Below are positions 16,952 through 29,793 of a stretch of DNA of 64,000 bases, piece after piece. The translations under genes were made by a program, and so were the position numbers. The notes beneath the pieces are model-generated. The model was given only the letters and a program-made list of their open reading frames with translations. It searched no databases and was not told the DNA's origin. The DNA is taken from positions 310,001 through 374,000 of the forward strand of contig CAJJDP010000109.1 of NCBI GenBank assembly GCA_905182995.1, read 5' to 3'. This stretch comes from Paramecium octaurelia. Taxonomy: Eukaryota; Ciliophora; Oligohymenophorea; Peniculida; Parameciidae. How positions within the stretch are numbered: position 1 is the first letter of the stretch; every line of letters starts with the position of its first letter.

Positions 16952-17783
16952 NAAAATAAAGATGATAATTATTTAAAAAAAGTACTGTATTTATTATATT
17001 TACAATATTGTCATCCCTATAGAGATGAATGATGAAAGAGATGATAAAATTATTTTGACTCTAATTAAAATTAAGTATATGGGATTTTAGATTATAATCT
17101 TTTTAAGAGAATCTAAGTGATGAACTCAAAGATTCTTTGAACTTATTTAAAATAAAATCTACTTTAATTTGTTTTTTACTTTTCTTGTGGAAATTATCTA
17201 AATATTAATCACAATACTATTTTTTTAAACTGGTTTTCTCTAATATAATTCTGTGTAGATTAAGTAGGGTACTTTATCAACAAATATATGTTTAGAGTTG
17301 TTAAAATTAGGAATGATTATATATTAAAGCTAGATGATATAATACTTTATTTTATATTTCTTTGTATTAATTTAAATTCTGAAAAACTATATACCTAAAT
17401 ACAAAATACTATATTTCATTCAAAATTTTAGTTGTGTTAAACAATGAAAATTTTAAAATTCTTCTAAAATATTTGATAAGCTCTAAATTGAGGATAAGAG
17501 TGCTTAACTTCAACATTTCAATGTTAGCATTTTGGTCTTAAAATTGTGATGAGGGCATCGTTTATATTAAATTAGACTACCTTAATTTTAATCATAAATT
17601 AATTCTTATATTTAGAGAGATATTATAACATGTCTCTAGAATAACAAACAATCTTAAACACTTTCTATTGCGAATTAATTAAATAATTATATATCGAGAT
17701 CTTTTTTAATACAAAAAAGAAGGACATTTTCGATTTCTATTAAATACTATTGAATTTAATTGAAAATAGTATTATTATTGTCA

Positions 17784-20548
17784 ATGAATAAATTTAATGA
17801 TTATGAGTTTGGCAAAGAGTGTGAAGGGATCGTTTGGGATTATATTTATAATCCACCAAGAAAAATAAGAACAAAATTTTAAATTCTTTAAATGAATGAA
17901 AAAGAGGTTGGATACATATTGGAAGGAAATTATTTGAGGATGTATTTATGCTTTTTGAATATTAGTGATAAAATTATTGGTTCATCAAACAAGCCTTATC
18001 TTCTGACCTGTTTAGAATAAATAAAACATTTGTAATGGATTGGATAATATGAATAACATAACTTAAAATCTGGTAAATGGATAACTAGATGGAATGGGGA
18101 GACTTTAGAAAATGTTGGAGGAGGTTACTCTAAGGAAGGAAAAAAATAAGGATAATGGAAAGAAATAAATGAGAATTATTGGAAGTAATGTTTATTGTAC
18201 TGAATGTTAGTAAGGCCTAAATTTATGAAGAGGGGAATTATGTTGATGACTAAAGGTAAGGGATATGGAAGTATGTTTAAGTAGATAAAGAAATGTATTA
18301 CTTATTTAATGTATATTTAGTGGAGGAGGATAATATAATTAGTTAGGAGAAAGGGATGGAAAATGGATTTAGTTGAGTTAAGGATATTGGGATTTTTCTT
18401 AAGTAATTGATTGTGGCTTATATAAAAATGGATAAAAGATTGGCAGATGGGACATCTTGTATAGGAAGAAAGGGAAGGAATAATTTTAATAAATGTAACA
18501 TTTTGAGAATAAATTATTAGAGGTGGTGGCTTATATGATGAACTAAGCTCAATTAAAATAGGAAAATGGGTTGAGTTAAGTAATGGGTTTTATGACTTAT
18601 CTGAAGTCACTTATAAGGGAGAATATAAAAATGGCAAAAAAGTTGGAATTTGGTAGATTTCATTTTTAGAAAACTAGATGTAAAATTTTTGATTAAATAT
18701 TATTATTTTTAAGTGGTGGTGGATCATATGCTGAAGGAGGCTAGCTTAAGGTTGGAAGATGGACTGAATAAAGTGATGGGTTTTATGTTGATTCTTAAGT
18801 AATTTATGAAGGTGAATATAAAAATGGTGTAAAAATTGGTCGATGGAATATTTCTTATAAGGATAGGAAGTCAAAATAAACTTAATAAATGTAAATAATT
18901 TCGAATAATCTTTTCTTAAGTGGAGGTGGGTCTTATGATGGAGAGGAGTCAAAATAAATTGGAAAATGGATTGAATTAAGCGATAGCTTTTATGATTTAT
19001 CTCAAATTATTTATAATGGCGAATACAAGAATGGTAAAAAGGTTGGCAGATGGGACATTTTATTTAGAGGGGACTTTGATGAGGAATTTAAATAGATGTA
19101 TTTTTTTGTAAAAGAAACCTTATAGTGGTGGTGGGTTGTATGATGAAGGAGGTTCCTTCAAGATTGGTAGATGGATTGAATCAAGTGATGGATTCAAAAC
19201 TTGGTCTCAAGTCACTTTTGATGGTGAATATAAAAATGGTGTAAAAGTTGGCAAATGGGGTACATTCTATAAGGATGTGAGTTCAAAAACAAATGAATTA
19301 ATGTAAGGTTTATATAAAATAATATAGTGGTGGAGGATCATATGATGAAGGTCATTCACTAAAGGTTGGTAAATGGATTGAATTAAGTGATGGGTTTGCA
19401 TGGAATTCATAATTCACGTATTAAGGTGTTTATAGAGACGGTAAAAAAATAGGAAGATGGGATACTTACTTCGAATTTGGAGGAAACCGATAAATGTAAA
19501 ATTATATATTTAAGAATACAATTTGTTTAGTGGTGGTGGATTCTATGATGACGAAGGTTATGGAATTAAAATTGGAAAATGGATAGAGTTAAGTTTAGGG
19601 TTTAGGGATGATTCATAAGTTACTTATAAGGGTGAATATAAAAATGGTACAAAAGTTGGAAGATGGGATATCTTTTTTTTGGAAAATTAAATGTAAAGCT
19701 ATATTCTTAATTTGAAGTGGTGGTGGAGAATATGATGAAAAAGGCAATGGATTTAAGATTGGAAAATGGATAGAATTAAGTAGTGGATTTGTTAGTTGGT
19801 CGTAAATCACTTATAAAGGTGAATACAAAAATGGGAAAAAAATAGGCAGATGGGATACTTTTACTAGAGATAGAAATACCAAAAAGGATCAATTGATGTA
19901 AATATAAATAAAAAAGTCCATTATAGTGGTGGCGGATCATATGATCATGGGAGTTAAATTTAGATTGGAGATTGGATTGAATTGAGTGATGGGTTTTAAT
20001 GTGACTCTTAAGTAATATATAAGGGTGGATATAAAAATGGTTAAAAAGTAGGTAGATGGAATATTCTATTTAGAGGGCCATATTGTGCGGATTTTAGATA
20101 AATGTAAACATTAATATAAGTTAAATTTATAGTGGAGGTGGATTCTATGACGAAGAATGTATTGGTGTTAAAATAGGCAGATGGATTGAGTTATGTGATG
20201 AATTTTACGATTATGCATAAATCATTTATAATGGTGAATACAAAAAGGATAAAAAAGTGGGCAAATGGGAAATTTGTTTTAGGGAAAAGGACAAAGATGA
20301 ATTCGAAAAAATGTAAATATTCCAAATCTACTTTTTTAAGCGGTGGTGGATATTATGATGATTCAGTAAATGGATGCTCAGTTAAGATTGGTAACTGGAC
20401 TGAATTGAGTGAAAACTTTGGTGACGGATCAGGATAATCAAAAATTACTTTCAATGGTGAATATAGAAATGGGTAAAAAATTGGTAAGTGGATTTAAATA
20501 GATTTATATTGGAATTAAAATTGCGGTGAAATATATTATGAGAATTGA
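17784..20548 (+). CDS. MORN-like tandem repeat protein, 13 exons, one repeat per exon
   Basis: Reading from ATG 17784 with 12 GT-AG introns gives 808 codons ending at TGA 20546-20548, with no frame break. Introns: 18185-18210, 18295-18320, 18495-18520, 18680-18713, 18891-18920, 19098-19125, 19303-19327, 19496-19530, 19693-19717, 19898-19926, 20104-20132, 20313-20340 (25-35 nt). After a unique N-terminal part of about 100 residues come 12 repeats of the form GGGxYDE...KIGKWIELSxGF...QVTYxGEYKNGKKVGRWDI. The GEYKNGKKVGRW core resembles the MORN motif, known in other proteins for membrane or scaffold contacts. The 11 introns between repeats all cut at the same codon in phase 2, so each repeat is one symmetric exon. 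Function is unknown. Confidence 0.85.
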
Positions 20549-21439
20549 ATTATATTAAAAATAAACACATGCTAAATATGAAAAAATATATTATCTTGAT
20601 ATTTATAAATTTTAATGTTCTTGGTATCTTCTTACTTAAACGTATTTGCCAATATTTACATTAAAATTGTTAAAATACTTTAATTATTAATTTAGGATCT
20701 TTTTGTTTTATTTTTAGAAGTTTTCTAATAAAATAAATGAATTATTTATAAATTTTTTATATAAGATTATTAAAGAGAAATCGCCTTACTAAGATCAAAT
20801 TATAAAATTTTTAAGATTTTAATTTTCTCAACATTAACCTAAAATTATATTATTAATATGAGCATTAATTATGTCAAAATTGCAAATGATTTAATGCTTG
20901 TAACGCATTTCAATTCAAACTCAAATGCATTGAGAGATTAATTCTAAAACACCTTGACATTTTCAAAAACGATTTTAATCAAAGCCCAAATACATCAATA
21001 AGACTTTAAATGCTCATTGAAACCATATTTTTTAATTTTGTAAACCCTTTGCATTTATAAAAATAAATAAAACAATATACATAGTTCATCATTAATATTT
21101 TTCACCTACCACTTCTTATATTTATTAACATTTTATTATTTAGCTTAATTGCTCTCCTCACTTAATCATCTCTTAAGGTTTAACCCAAATCTACATTGTG
21201 AATATTCTAGTTGAAGTACAATTCAATTTAACTAAAGCTACTTTAATAAACAATAGGCTGAAGTTTTCAATTTAAAAATTTACTTTCAATATTATCTTAC
21301 TAATATCCCATCACTAAGATAGTATTCATTGAATTCATAAATATTCTCATTTCTTTGTAGGTTGGTGTAATTCTAATTCTATCATGGTTTAACTTTTATT
21401 GTTTGATGCTTCAATAAGTATTGAAGGATGAAAATTCTC
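20549..21439. other. 3' flank of the MORN-like gene, first copy of a contig overlap
   Basis: Together with the gene end, 19640-21439 is repeated at 21441-23240 (offset 1801 bp) across the single N at 21440. The flank has a plus-strand open frame from ATG 20858 of about 120 codons (SINYVKIANDLMLVTHFNSN) with no recognisable domain. It is probably chance. Confidence 0.6.
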
Positions 21440-21440
21440 N

Positions 21441-22349
21441 AAAAATGGTACAAAAGTTGGAAGATGGGATATCTTTTTTTTGGAAAATTAAATGTAAAGC
21501 TATATTCTTAATTTGAAGTGGTGGTGGAGAATATGATGAAAAAGGCAATGGATTTAAGATTGGAAAATGGATAGAATTAAGTAGTGGATTTGTTAGTTGG
21601 TCGTAAATCACTTATAAAGGTGAATACAAAAATGGGAAAAAAATAGGCAGATGGGATACTTTTACTAGAGATAGAAATACCAAAAAGGATCAATTGATGT
21701 AAATATAAATAATAAAGTCCATTATAGAGGTGGCGGATCATATGATCATGGGAGTTAAATTTAGATTGGAGATTGGATTGAATTGAGTGATGGGTTTTAA
21801 TGTGACTCTTAAGTAATATATAAGGGTGGATATAAAAATGGTTAAAAAGTAGGTAGATGGAATATTCTATTTAGAGGGCCATATTGTGCGGATTTTAGAT
21901 AAATGTAAACATTAATATAAGTTAAATTTATAGTGGAGGTGGATTCTATGACGAAGAATGTATTGGTGTTAAAATAGGCAGATGGATTGAGTTATGTGAT
22001 GAATTTTACGATTATGCATAAATCATTTATAATGGTGAATACAAAAAGGATAAAAAAGTGGGCAAATGGGAAATTTGTTTTAGGGAAAAGGACAAAGATG
22101 AATTCGAAAAAATGTAAATATTCCAAATCTACTTTTTTAAGCGGTGGTGGATATTATGATGATTCAGTAAATGGATGCTCAGTTAAGATTGGTAACTGGA
22201 CTGAATTGAGTGAAAACTTTGGTGACGGATCAGGATAATCAAAAATTACTTTCAATGGTGAATATAGAAATGGGTAAAAAATTGGTAAGTGGATTTAAAT
22301 AGATTTATATTGGAATTAAAATTGCGGTGAAATATATTATGAGAATTGA
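21441..22349 (+). CDS. MORN-like repeat gene, truncated duplicate copy (3' part)
   Basis: Repeats the last five exons of the gene at 17784-20548 and the same TGA (22347-22349). It begins right after the single N at 21440. A few base differences are present (for example in the intron near 21710, and a G changed next to the following GGG). They fit allelic or sequencing differences between two overlapping contig ends. Confidence 0.8.
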
Positions 22350-23536
22350 ATTATATTAAAAATAAACACATGCTAAATATGAAAAAATATATTATCTTGA
22401 TATTTATAAATTTTAATGTTCTTGGTATCTTCTTACTTAAACGTATTTGCCAATATTTACATTAAAATTGTTAAAATACTTTAATTATTAATTTAGGATC
22501 TTTTTGTTTTATTTTTAGAAGTTTTCTAATAAAATAAATGAATTATTTATAAATTTTTTATATAAGATTATTAAAGAGAAATCGCCTTACTAAGATCAAA
22601 TTATAAAATTTTTAAGATTTTAATTTTCTCAACATTAACCTAAAATTATATTATTAATATGAGCATTAATTATGTCAAAATTGCAAATGATTTAATGCTT
22701 GTAACGCATTTCAATTCAAACTCAAATGCATTGAGAGATTAATTCTAAAACACCTTGACATTTTCAAAAACGATTTTAATCAAAGCCCAAATACATCAAT
22801 AAGACTTTAAATGCTCATTGAAACCATATTTTTTAATTTTGTAAACCCTTTGCATTTATAAAAATAAATAAAACAATATACATAGTTCATCATTAATATT
22901 TTTCACCTACCACTTCTTATATTTATTAACATTTTATTATTTAGCTTAATTGCTCTCCTCACTTAATCATCTCTTAAGGTTTAACCCAAATCTACATTGT
23001 GAATATTCTAGTTGAAGTACAATTCAATTTAACTAAAGCTACTTTAATAAACAATAGGCTGAAGTTTTCAATTTAAAAATTTACTTTCAATATTATCTTA
23101 CTAATATCCCATCACTAAGATAGTATTCATTGAATTCATAAATATTCTCATTTCTTTGTAGGTTGGTGTAATTCTAATTCTATCATGGTTTAACTTTTAT
23201 TGTTTGATGCTTCAATAAGTATTGAAGGATGAAAATTCTCTTATTATTAATCTGAACTAATTCTTTATAGATTAAACCTTTTTAACTACCCTCTTTCTTT
23301 ACATCCCTTTCAGATTTTGAAGGACATCACTTCATTTAAATTTTTAATATTTAATTCATCTACCTATGATTTGAGTCTCTGCAATTACTCTAGTTATTAG
23401 GAATAATTCATCAACCATTTAATTAATGTTTGTTTTTATAAAGTTATCTTTAGAAAGTCATTTGAAAGATTCCTTTTTAATTACTGATCATCAACTCTTA
23501 GAAACTCAAGCATATGTAAGTAATTAGTGTTTAAAT
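22350..23536. other. spacer, second copy of the overlap then unique sequence
   Basis: 22350-23240 duplicates 20549-21439. 23241-23536 is unique AT-rich sequence leading to the 3' end of a minus-strand gene. No feature is recognised. Confidence 0.45.
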
Positions 23537-24018
23537 TCAGAATAGTTAATTAGTATAAAATTTGAAATTGGTCATTTCTTACATTTAGCATAGTGTATAT
23601 ACCCATTCCATTTACTCTTGATGACTTGCATATATCTATATCTTCTTCATATAATTTGTGTAAAAATTCCTATTGTGATATAACCTAACATGATTTAGTT
23701 CATAATCATCAAGGTGAACATGATAAGTTTTATCTTGAGTCTGGGGTTTTTAAATGAAGAGAGGTGTCTAATATGGAAATCCAGTCAGAATTCTAAGTTT
23801 TTCCCTAAGTTTCTCTGTGATCACACTATTCCTTCCTATCTAGGAAGGAGTCGACAATGCTTTTGACCATTCCCTCTCTGTTGGGTGCAAGATCCATAAT
23901 TTTGAGCTTCCCAAGGATCTATTCATCTAAGCATTGAGTGATTAGAATACTCATATAGTGCTAGCAAACCTTCTACTTTCTCTGGTTTGAACCTCTTCAA
24001 GCGAGGTCTTTTAGTCAT
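23537..24018 (-). CDS. hypothetical protein, two exons
   Basis: Minus-strand ATG at 24018 begins MTKRPRLKRFKPEKVE. Removing a 20-nt intron (23969-23950, GTTTGC...TATGAG) gives an open frame of 154 codons to TGA 23539-23537; without it the frame stops after about 30 codons. The spliced length is divisible by three, which supports the model, but the intron is short and lacks the usual GTA donor. The N-terminus is strongly basic, the rest is polar and rich in His, Tyr and Gln, and there is no membrane segment. Alternative frames here also look protein-like (LGKLKIMDLAPNREGMVKSI), so the exon structure is uncertain. No family is recognised. Confidence 0.4.
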
Positions 24019-26290
24019 GATATATTATTTTAATAAATAATTACAATGTTAGTTTAAATTTTTTGAAATAAGAAACAATTATTATGAGATTATTAAGTAT
24101 AAATAGGCTGTATTTAACACATGATATAGAAAGAATAAAGAATAACTTCCTTTGCATAAGTATATTCTGATATCAAATATAAAACTTTATATCTTAAAGA
24201 ATGTGCTCAATATTAGATTTTAATAATAATCTTTTAATATTGTAATATAAATTCTATTTGAAAGTTCTAATTTATAATGGATCGGTAGTCTAATACCAAA
24301 CTTAAAGTAAATCTTCAGTTAGAATTGCTTCTTCATGTAAAAAGTATGCTTGAAATTTATAGACTGTTCTAAAGTACACTTTTCAATTTCTAGTTTAGAT
24401 TAATTGAAAAGCAACTTCAGAACATTCACTTCATATCTATTTTTTAAAATCAAGAGCTATTTCTATATGATAATTGTGATAGATCCTAAATTTCTCTATC
24501 TATAGGTACTTTAAAGTAACGAAGAATTACCTTATAAATAAGAAAATATATACCAATTTCTCCATCATCAATGCTCAATTAAAGAAATCAAAATAATATA
24601 TTTGAATTATTCTATTGAAAGATGTAATTCTAGTTTGACTTCGTCCTTGCAAAACTTGCTGGTTAGAACCGCTTCAGAGTTAGATATTTATTTTCACAAC
24701 CTAGTTCCATTGATCTAGGGTAATATTTAAAATAGTTTTCATTAGTCTCACCTTTAAACTAATTTCTGTTTTTCTAAATACAAATAATAGATTAATGCTA
24801 TTTAGATATGATTTCAATTAAATCTAAATTAGTGTATTTTCACTTTGTTTTGCGTTTGCTAAATTAAAAAAAGCCCTTCCTTTTTTTGAACTTTTGTTTT
24901 TGTTTAAGTTCTTCGATGATTGATCTATTAATTATGAGCAACACAAGTGGGACACAAATCTAATTGAGGAAGGGTTTATCTCAGATGTTAAGATTTATTT
25001 AAATAATTTTTGTACATAAGTCTCCTCAAACAATTTGACATAGTGACTTATTACCAAAATGGGTTTAAATTAATCTTTTATTGATATTAGAGAATTCATC
25101 TTATTCTGGGAAATTAACCTGATACTGTATATGCATCTTTGTTTCATCAAGTCATTAAAGTTTATCCAGAGATGACCCCATCCTGGTCGAGGTAACTTAT
25201 TAGTTTATTAAGTTCGATGAAGTCATAAAATACTACTTTCACAGAAGAAAAGAAATTCTTAATCGACTTCCTATCTATTTAAACTTTAAAACTTTTAAGT
25301 TCCAACACTCAAGGATCAGTTATTGTTATTGGATTTTTAACAGGTCTATTATACACGGAGTGAATAATTTTTCGTCGAAAATTGGAAATCTTCATAAACT
25401 CATTTATATTTGTTGGTTAGGTTACTAAACACTCCAAGTATTTATTGAGGCTTTTTTGTCTAGAATATGTCTCTTTGAAAGGTCTTCTTATGGTATGGTA
25501 AAATTATGAAATTGCTTGATGGCCAGAAGAATTGTAGAGTGTATTCTATAAAATATTAGTTTCCTATTTTATATATAATAAGGCTCTCCAACTATCTTAA
25601 TTTAGTTTCATCCTTATTTTCTAATCAATTAATGAGAAACTAATTAATATTAGCAATAGAATTTTTTCTCATTTTTAGTTTATATCATCTTTAGAAAATT
25701 TACAACAGAATATAAGTGAGATTCAAGTGTTGCTTTCCATTCTATCTTTGATGACGTTTGGTACCGTTTATGTTCACCAAAAAAAGGGAAATCGTTTTTG
25801 GATATAACCTAACTGCTAAAGCATTATTAGTTTCTAATTTTTGTAGTCTAATTGAAGGAATAATGAATGGAATTACTTCTTTAAGGGGCTATCGAATCGT
25901 TCTTTTCGGTAATACTAATATTTAATAAATTGTATGTCAGTATACTTTCCAAATTATGCCTCCTGTGCTCTCATATGAAAATTTTTTTGGAAAACTTTAG
26001 ATTTATCAAAATAATATCTCTAGTTGTTCCAAAGGAAGATATTCAAGTTGTGGATCTCTTCTGATAAACTGTCACAATGTCAGGGCTATATCGCCCGACA
26101 GACAGGAACCTTCGTTCGGCTATAGATTCTGGCTTTGAAGAATTTCCCTCCATATCACCAGATCCAACAAATATCTCTTAGGTTGGGAGACAATTAGAAG
26201 CCTCAAGGATATGGAAATCGGAAATTTTGGTAGAAAGTACTCCCAAACAAGAGTGTCACTAATAAACCAACCCTCATAAATATTTATGAG
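24019..26290. other. unassigned tract
   Basis: Plus-strand open pieces occur at about 25115-25360 (SMKSQNTTFTEEKKFLIDFL) and 25830-26140 (NFCSLIEGIMNGITSLRGYR), in different frames. They look protein-like but match no family I can defend. The remainder is featureless AT-rich sequence. Confidence 0.3.
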
Positions 26291-28482
26291 TTAATTAATT
26301 TTTTTTTATTTTTCTTTTCTTAAAGAATTCTTTATGCATTAGTTTTTTTGTTATTTATCTAAAAAAAAAATCTTTTCCCTCATGTATAAAAAATCATATT
26401 GTCAAATCAAACAATATTTTATTTCCAAAGTCTACATATTTGTTTCTTTTCCGAGCTTTCCCATTTTTTAAATAGTCTAAGAAAACAGTTCCTTTATAGA
26501 CTTAATTTAGAAATACTTATAAATTAAGATGTTCTCTTTTAAACATTTCTCTCCCTTACACACACCCTTACAATATTGTTAATTCAAGCTTATATGTTGA
26601 AGTACATTTCAAATAGTTTACATCTTATAATTCACAATCTTTATAATTTCATCTCTTAATTATCATTTCCCATTAATAATAAATTAGTCTTCAAACGAAA
26701 CGAAGAAAAAAGAAGACCAGAAGTCAAAAGGTCTACAAAATTAAGAAAAGCCAGAAATTAAAGAAATCTAGATTTGTTTGAAGATTACAAGACAGAATAA
26801 GTACACAGATATTCTAAGGAATCAATTATGCCCAATTTTAAAAACATAAGCTTTATGGTTCTATATGAGGGAGTAGGAAGATTCAAAAGAATTTTTTGTA
26901 TAATATAAACTCTATCATTAAGTTCGGGTAAACTTCATTAACAAGAAAACCTGAAATTGCAGATATTAACAAAATTTATGTTATCTTGATTTCAAGTCAA
27001 AAAATAGAATGCCTTGAAGAAATAAAGGATGTCTAATGTTTTAGGATGTTAAAAAAATTAATGATCTAAAAAAGGAGAAACTGAAAATTTCATGAGAAAC
27101 AATAATTCTGGCAAAATAAGTATTTGAAATAGATTAGTGAGAACAGAGAAATTATATTTGCAATAAATAGCAATGCTAAACCATATTCTATCATTCAGAT
27201 TATGATGAAGGTATGGTTATTGACTTTTCTTCAGTCATTACTAAAATGCTGCTATTAAAGTTTTAGAGGGTGAAAAATTGGACATCATTTATAAACACTG
27301 CTATCAGATAACTGAGCATTTCCTAAATGTAAAATTAGAAGGAAATGATTTAATAAGAGTGAATGAATGAGTTGCCAAATTTTATAAAGAAAAATATCTA
27401 AATATTTGAAAATGCTTACTATTACCTCTTGTATTTCATTTAATAATTATATTTTTTTAGTGCCTACTATGATTAGCAATTATGAATAAATAAAATTTTA
27501 CTTAAAAAACAACTTTTTCTTTATTTCCATAAGAATCCCAACAAAGTCAGTAAGAATTCAAAAGTCTATCAAATTTTATAAGCGATTGACAGAAAAGTCT
27601 AATTTGAAACACTGCTGATACAGAAATCAATGTCAATTTTGTATTAAACATGCTCTTGCTCTTTTCCTTTTTGTTTAAGGAGCTTTGAGGTCGACCATTA
27701 TAAAGCTTAATGCTAGATCCCCCTCAGATATCGTTATACCTGGCCGAGCCATAGTTGGACATCTTCTTTTAAATTGCTGCTAGATTAATTTCTTTAAAAA
27801 AATAATAAATGATTTAATCTAATAATTTATCCTTAATGTGGAATGCTGAAAAAAATGTTTTCACAGATTTTCATAGATCTCAAATCTAAAGTCGCAAAAT
27901 GAGGTTTATTATTTTAATCCTAACTCCTAAATCTATTTACTTTTCAAACTTAAATGAAATATATTATTCTTTTTCTTTAATGATAATTAATCAAAAAATA
28001 TTACCGATGAGAAATTTAAATGCCATCTCTGAGTTTAGATAATGATATTCTAACTTAAATCTGAATTTTTTATTTCATAGATTATTTAGAACATTTTTGA
28101 GTTGTTTTGAGAAATTTCACTTTCTCTTTTAATTTTATTATAAATCTTCTCCACTCTCAATTAATATTATTTGCTTCCAACTCCTCTTTACAGTTGTATA
28201 ATTATTCACAAGCACATTGAAAAATAATATTAATATAAAAGTTTTCCACTCTGTTTAATGTCCTCATCTCTTAAATGAATGAATTAAAAAAACGAAAGAT
28301 CCGCATACTTACCTTATGAGAATCAGATAACCTAAAATTATTTCTGTTTTGATTTGATATTTTTTCAATTATTTTCGTCTCATTTAGTATTTTGACAAAC
28401 TAATTAAGTATCATTTTAATTGAAAAATTAAATTTTATGTCTAATTATTTTGGTATCAAATACCTCAAATCATAAAATATAT
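26291..28482. other. unassigned tract, possible decayed plus-strand gene at about 26690-27400
   Basis: Adjacent open pieces on the plus strand change frame: RRPEVKRSTKLRKARNQRNL near 26720, SLTRKPEIADINKIYVILIS near 26960, and EKLDIIYKHCYQITEHFLNV near 27270. Their order and basic composition suggest one broken gene, but I found neither a domain nor usable introns. 27420-28482 shows nothing. Confidence 0.3.
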
Positions 28483-28507
28483 TAATAATAATAATAATAA
28501 TAATAAT
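28483..28507 (+). repeat. (TAA)n microsatellite
   Basis: Eight consecutive TAA units lie immediately upstream of the start of the WD gene at 28518. Confidence 0.9.
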
Positions 28508-28517
28508 TTGAATAGAA

Positions 28518-29793
28518 ATGTAAGTTGAATAGGTATTGTAGAGTAAAATAGAATGTTAAATGAAAGAAATGGAGAAAGAGTTAGATGTATTTATGATAAT
28601 TATTTTAGTAATCATTTGATAAAATAAATAATTTGATTGATTAAGTATTGATTATAGATAATCCAATTAAAACAATTACTAATCTTAAATCATAATCATC
28701 ATTACCAAAACTAAATGAATTTCATTTTATTCATTAATCCAAGTTTTAATCAAACATCCTTTAAGAATTGACACCTTTAATCAAATCATAATTATAATTT
28801 AAATAACATCATAATATTCAATCTCAATCTTCATTTAATCTAAAACCATTTAATTATATTTAACATAGTTCCATTAAATAACAGAATGATTGTTATTCTT
28901 TTGCTTTTAATAAAGTTTGCTAAATTATTGCAGTTGGATTGAATTAAAAAATAATAATATATGAATTCAAATAAGAAGTTTTTAAATAAATTCAAGTATT
29001 AGATCAAATACAAGGATATGTGTTTACATTAAATTTTATGAAACAATCTAATTAGTTGATATCTGGAGATAATTAAGGCAATATTTCAATTTGGTCAATT
29101 AATAACAACAATTCATGGGTTTGCTCATAAACAATTAAAGGACACAAATATTGTATTAATTGTTTAATTGTGAATAATAATGAAGATCTGTTTATATCAT
29201 GCAGTGATGATAAAACTATTAAGTTTTGGGTTAAGCAAAATGAATGGATCTGTTCATAAACAATCACAGATCATCAAAGTTATGTTTATTCATTAAGTTT
29301 AAATGACTAATAAAATTAAGTTATTTCTTGTGGATATGATAAATTAATCTTAATAATTGAGTATTCAGAATAAAATAGAAATTGGATTCCAATTTAAAAA
29401 ATTAATGTTGATTGTAGGGGATATCGATTATGCTTTATAAACAATACTCTATTCACATTTTAACCTTCTGATGATGATTCAATGCATGTCTATGAGATGA
29501 ATAGTTTAAGTAAATAATTCACTAAAACTAAAGATATTATTGTTAATCAAGGTAGTGATCATACGATATTGTTTCCATAATAATATATTAAATCAAAATA
29601 ATTACTATTGAATAAGCATCATAAATATATCAATATTATATAAATGACACAAAATGGACAATTTATACTTGAGTAATCTATTCATTTTGGAACAACTAGT
29701 ATATTTGGATCATTAAGTGATGATGGAGACTATTTGATAACTTGGGATTTCTCATTAAAAGAAATATTAATTAGAAAATACACAGAACAATGA
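28518..29793 (+). CDS. WD-repeat protein with N-terminal helical segment
   Basis: Exon 1 (28518-28586) begins MQVEQVLQSKIECQMKEMEK. A 22-nt GT-AG intron (28587-28608) joins it to exon 2 (28609-29793), giving 418 codons with no break. Without the intron exon 2 has no start. Residues 1-120 are polar and Gln-rich, likely coiled or disordered. WD blades follow: SFAFNKVCQIIAVGLNQKII, SGDNQGNISIWSI, GHKYCINCLIVNNNEDLFIS with CSDDKTIKFW, DHQSYVYSLSLND with CGYDKLILI, and a last blade SDDGDYLITWD. The structure should be a propeller used as a protein-protein platform. The first and last blades align with those of the gene at 1988-3037, so they are paralogues within one window. Confidence 0.82.

Noticed and set aside
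18180-18230. Apparent frameshift in the first exon of the MORN-like gene
   Set aside because: A 26-nt GT-AG intron at 18185-18210 removes the TGA and restores the repeat frame. The full model is then exactly divisible by three.
15421-18483. Tandem duplication of the MORN-like gene
   Set aside because: The copies are almost identical, truncated at an N and in constant register. An unmerged contig overlap is the simpler reading.
25830-26140. Fragment resembling an ABC-transporter membrane segment (SLIEGIMNGITSLRGY)
   Set aside because: The similarity is limited to a few residues, and the downstream sequence contains no nucleotide-binding motifs.
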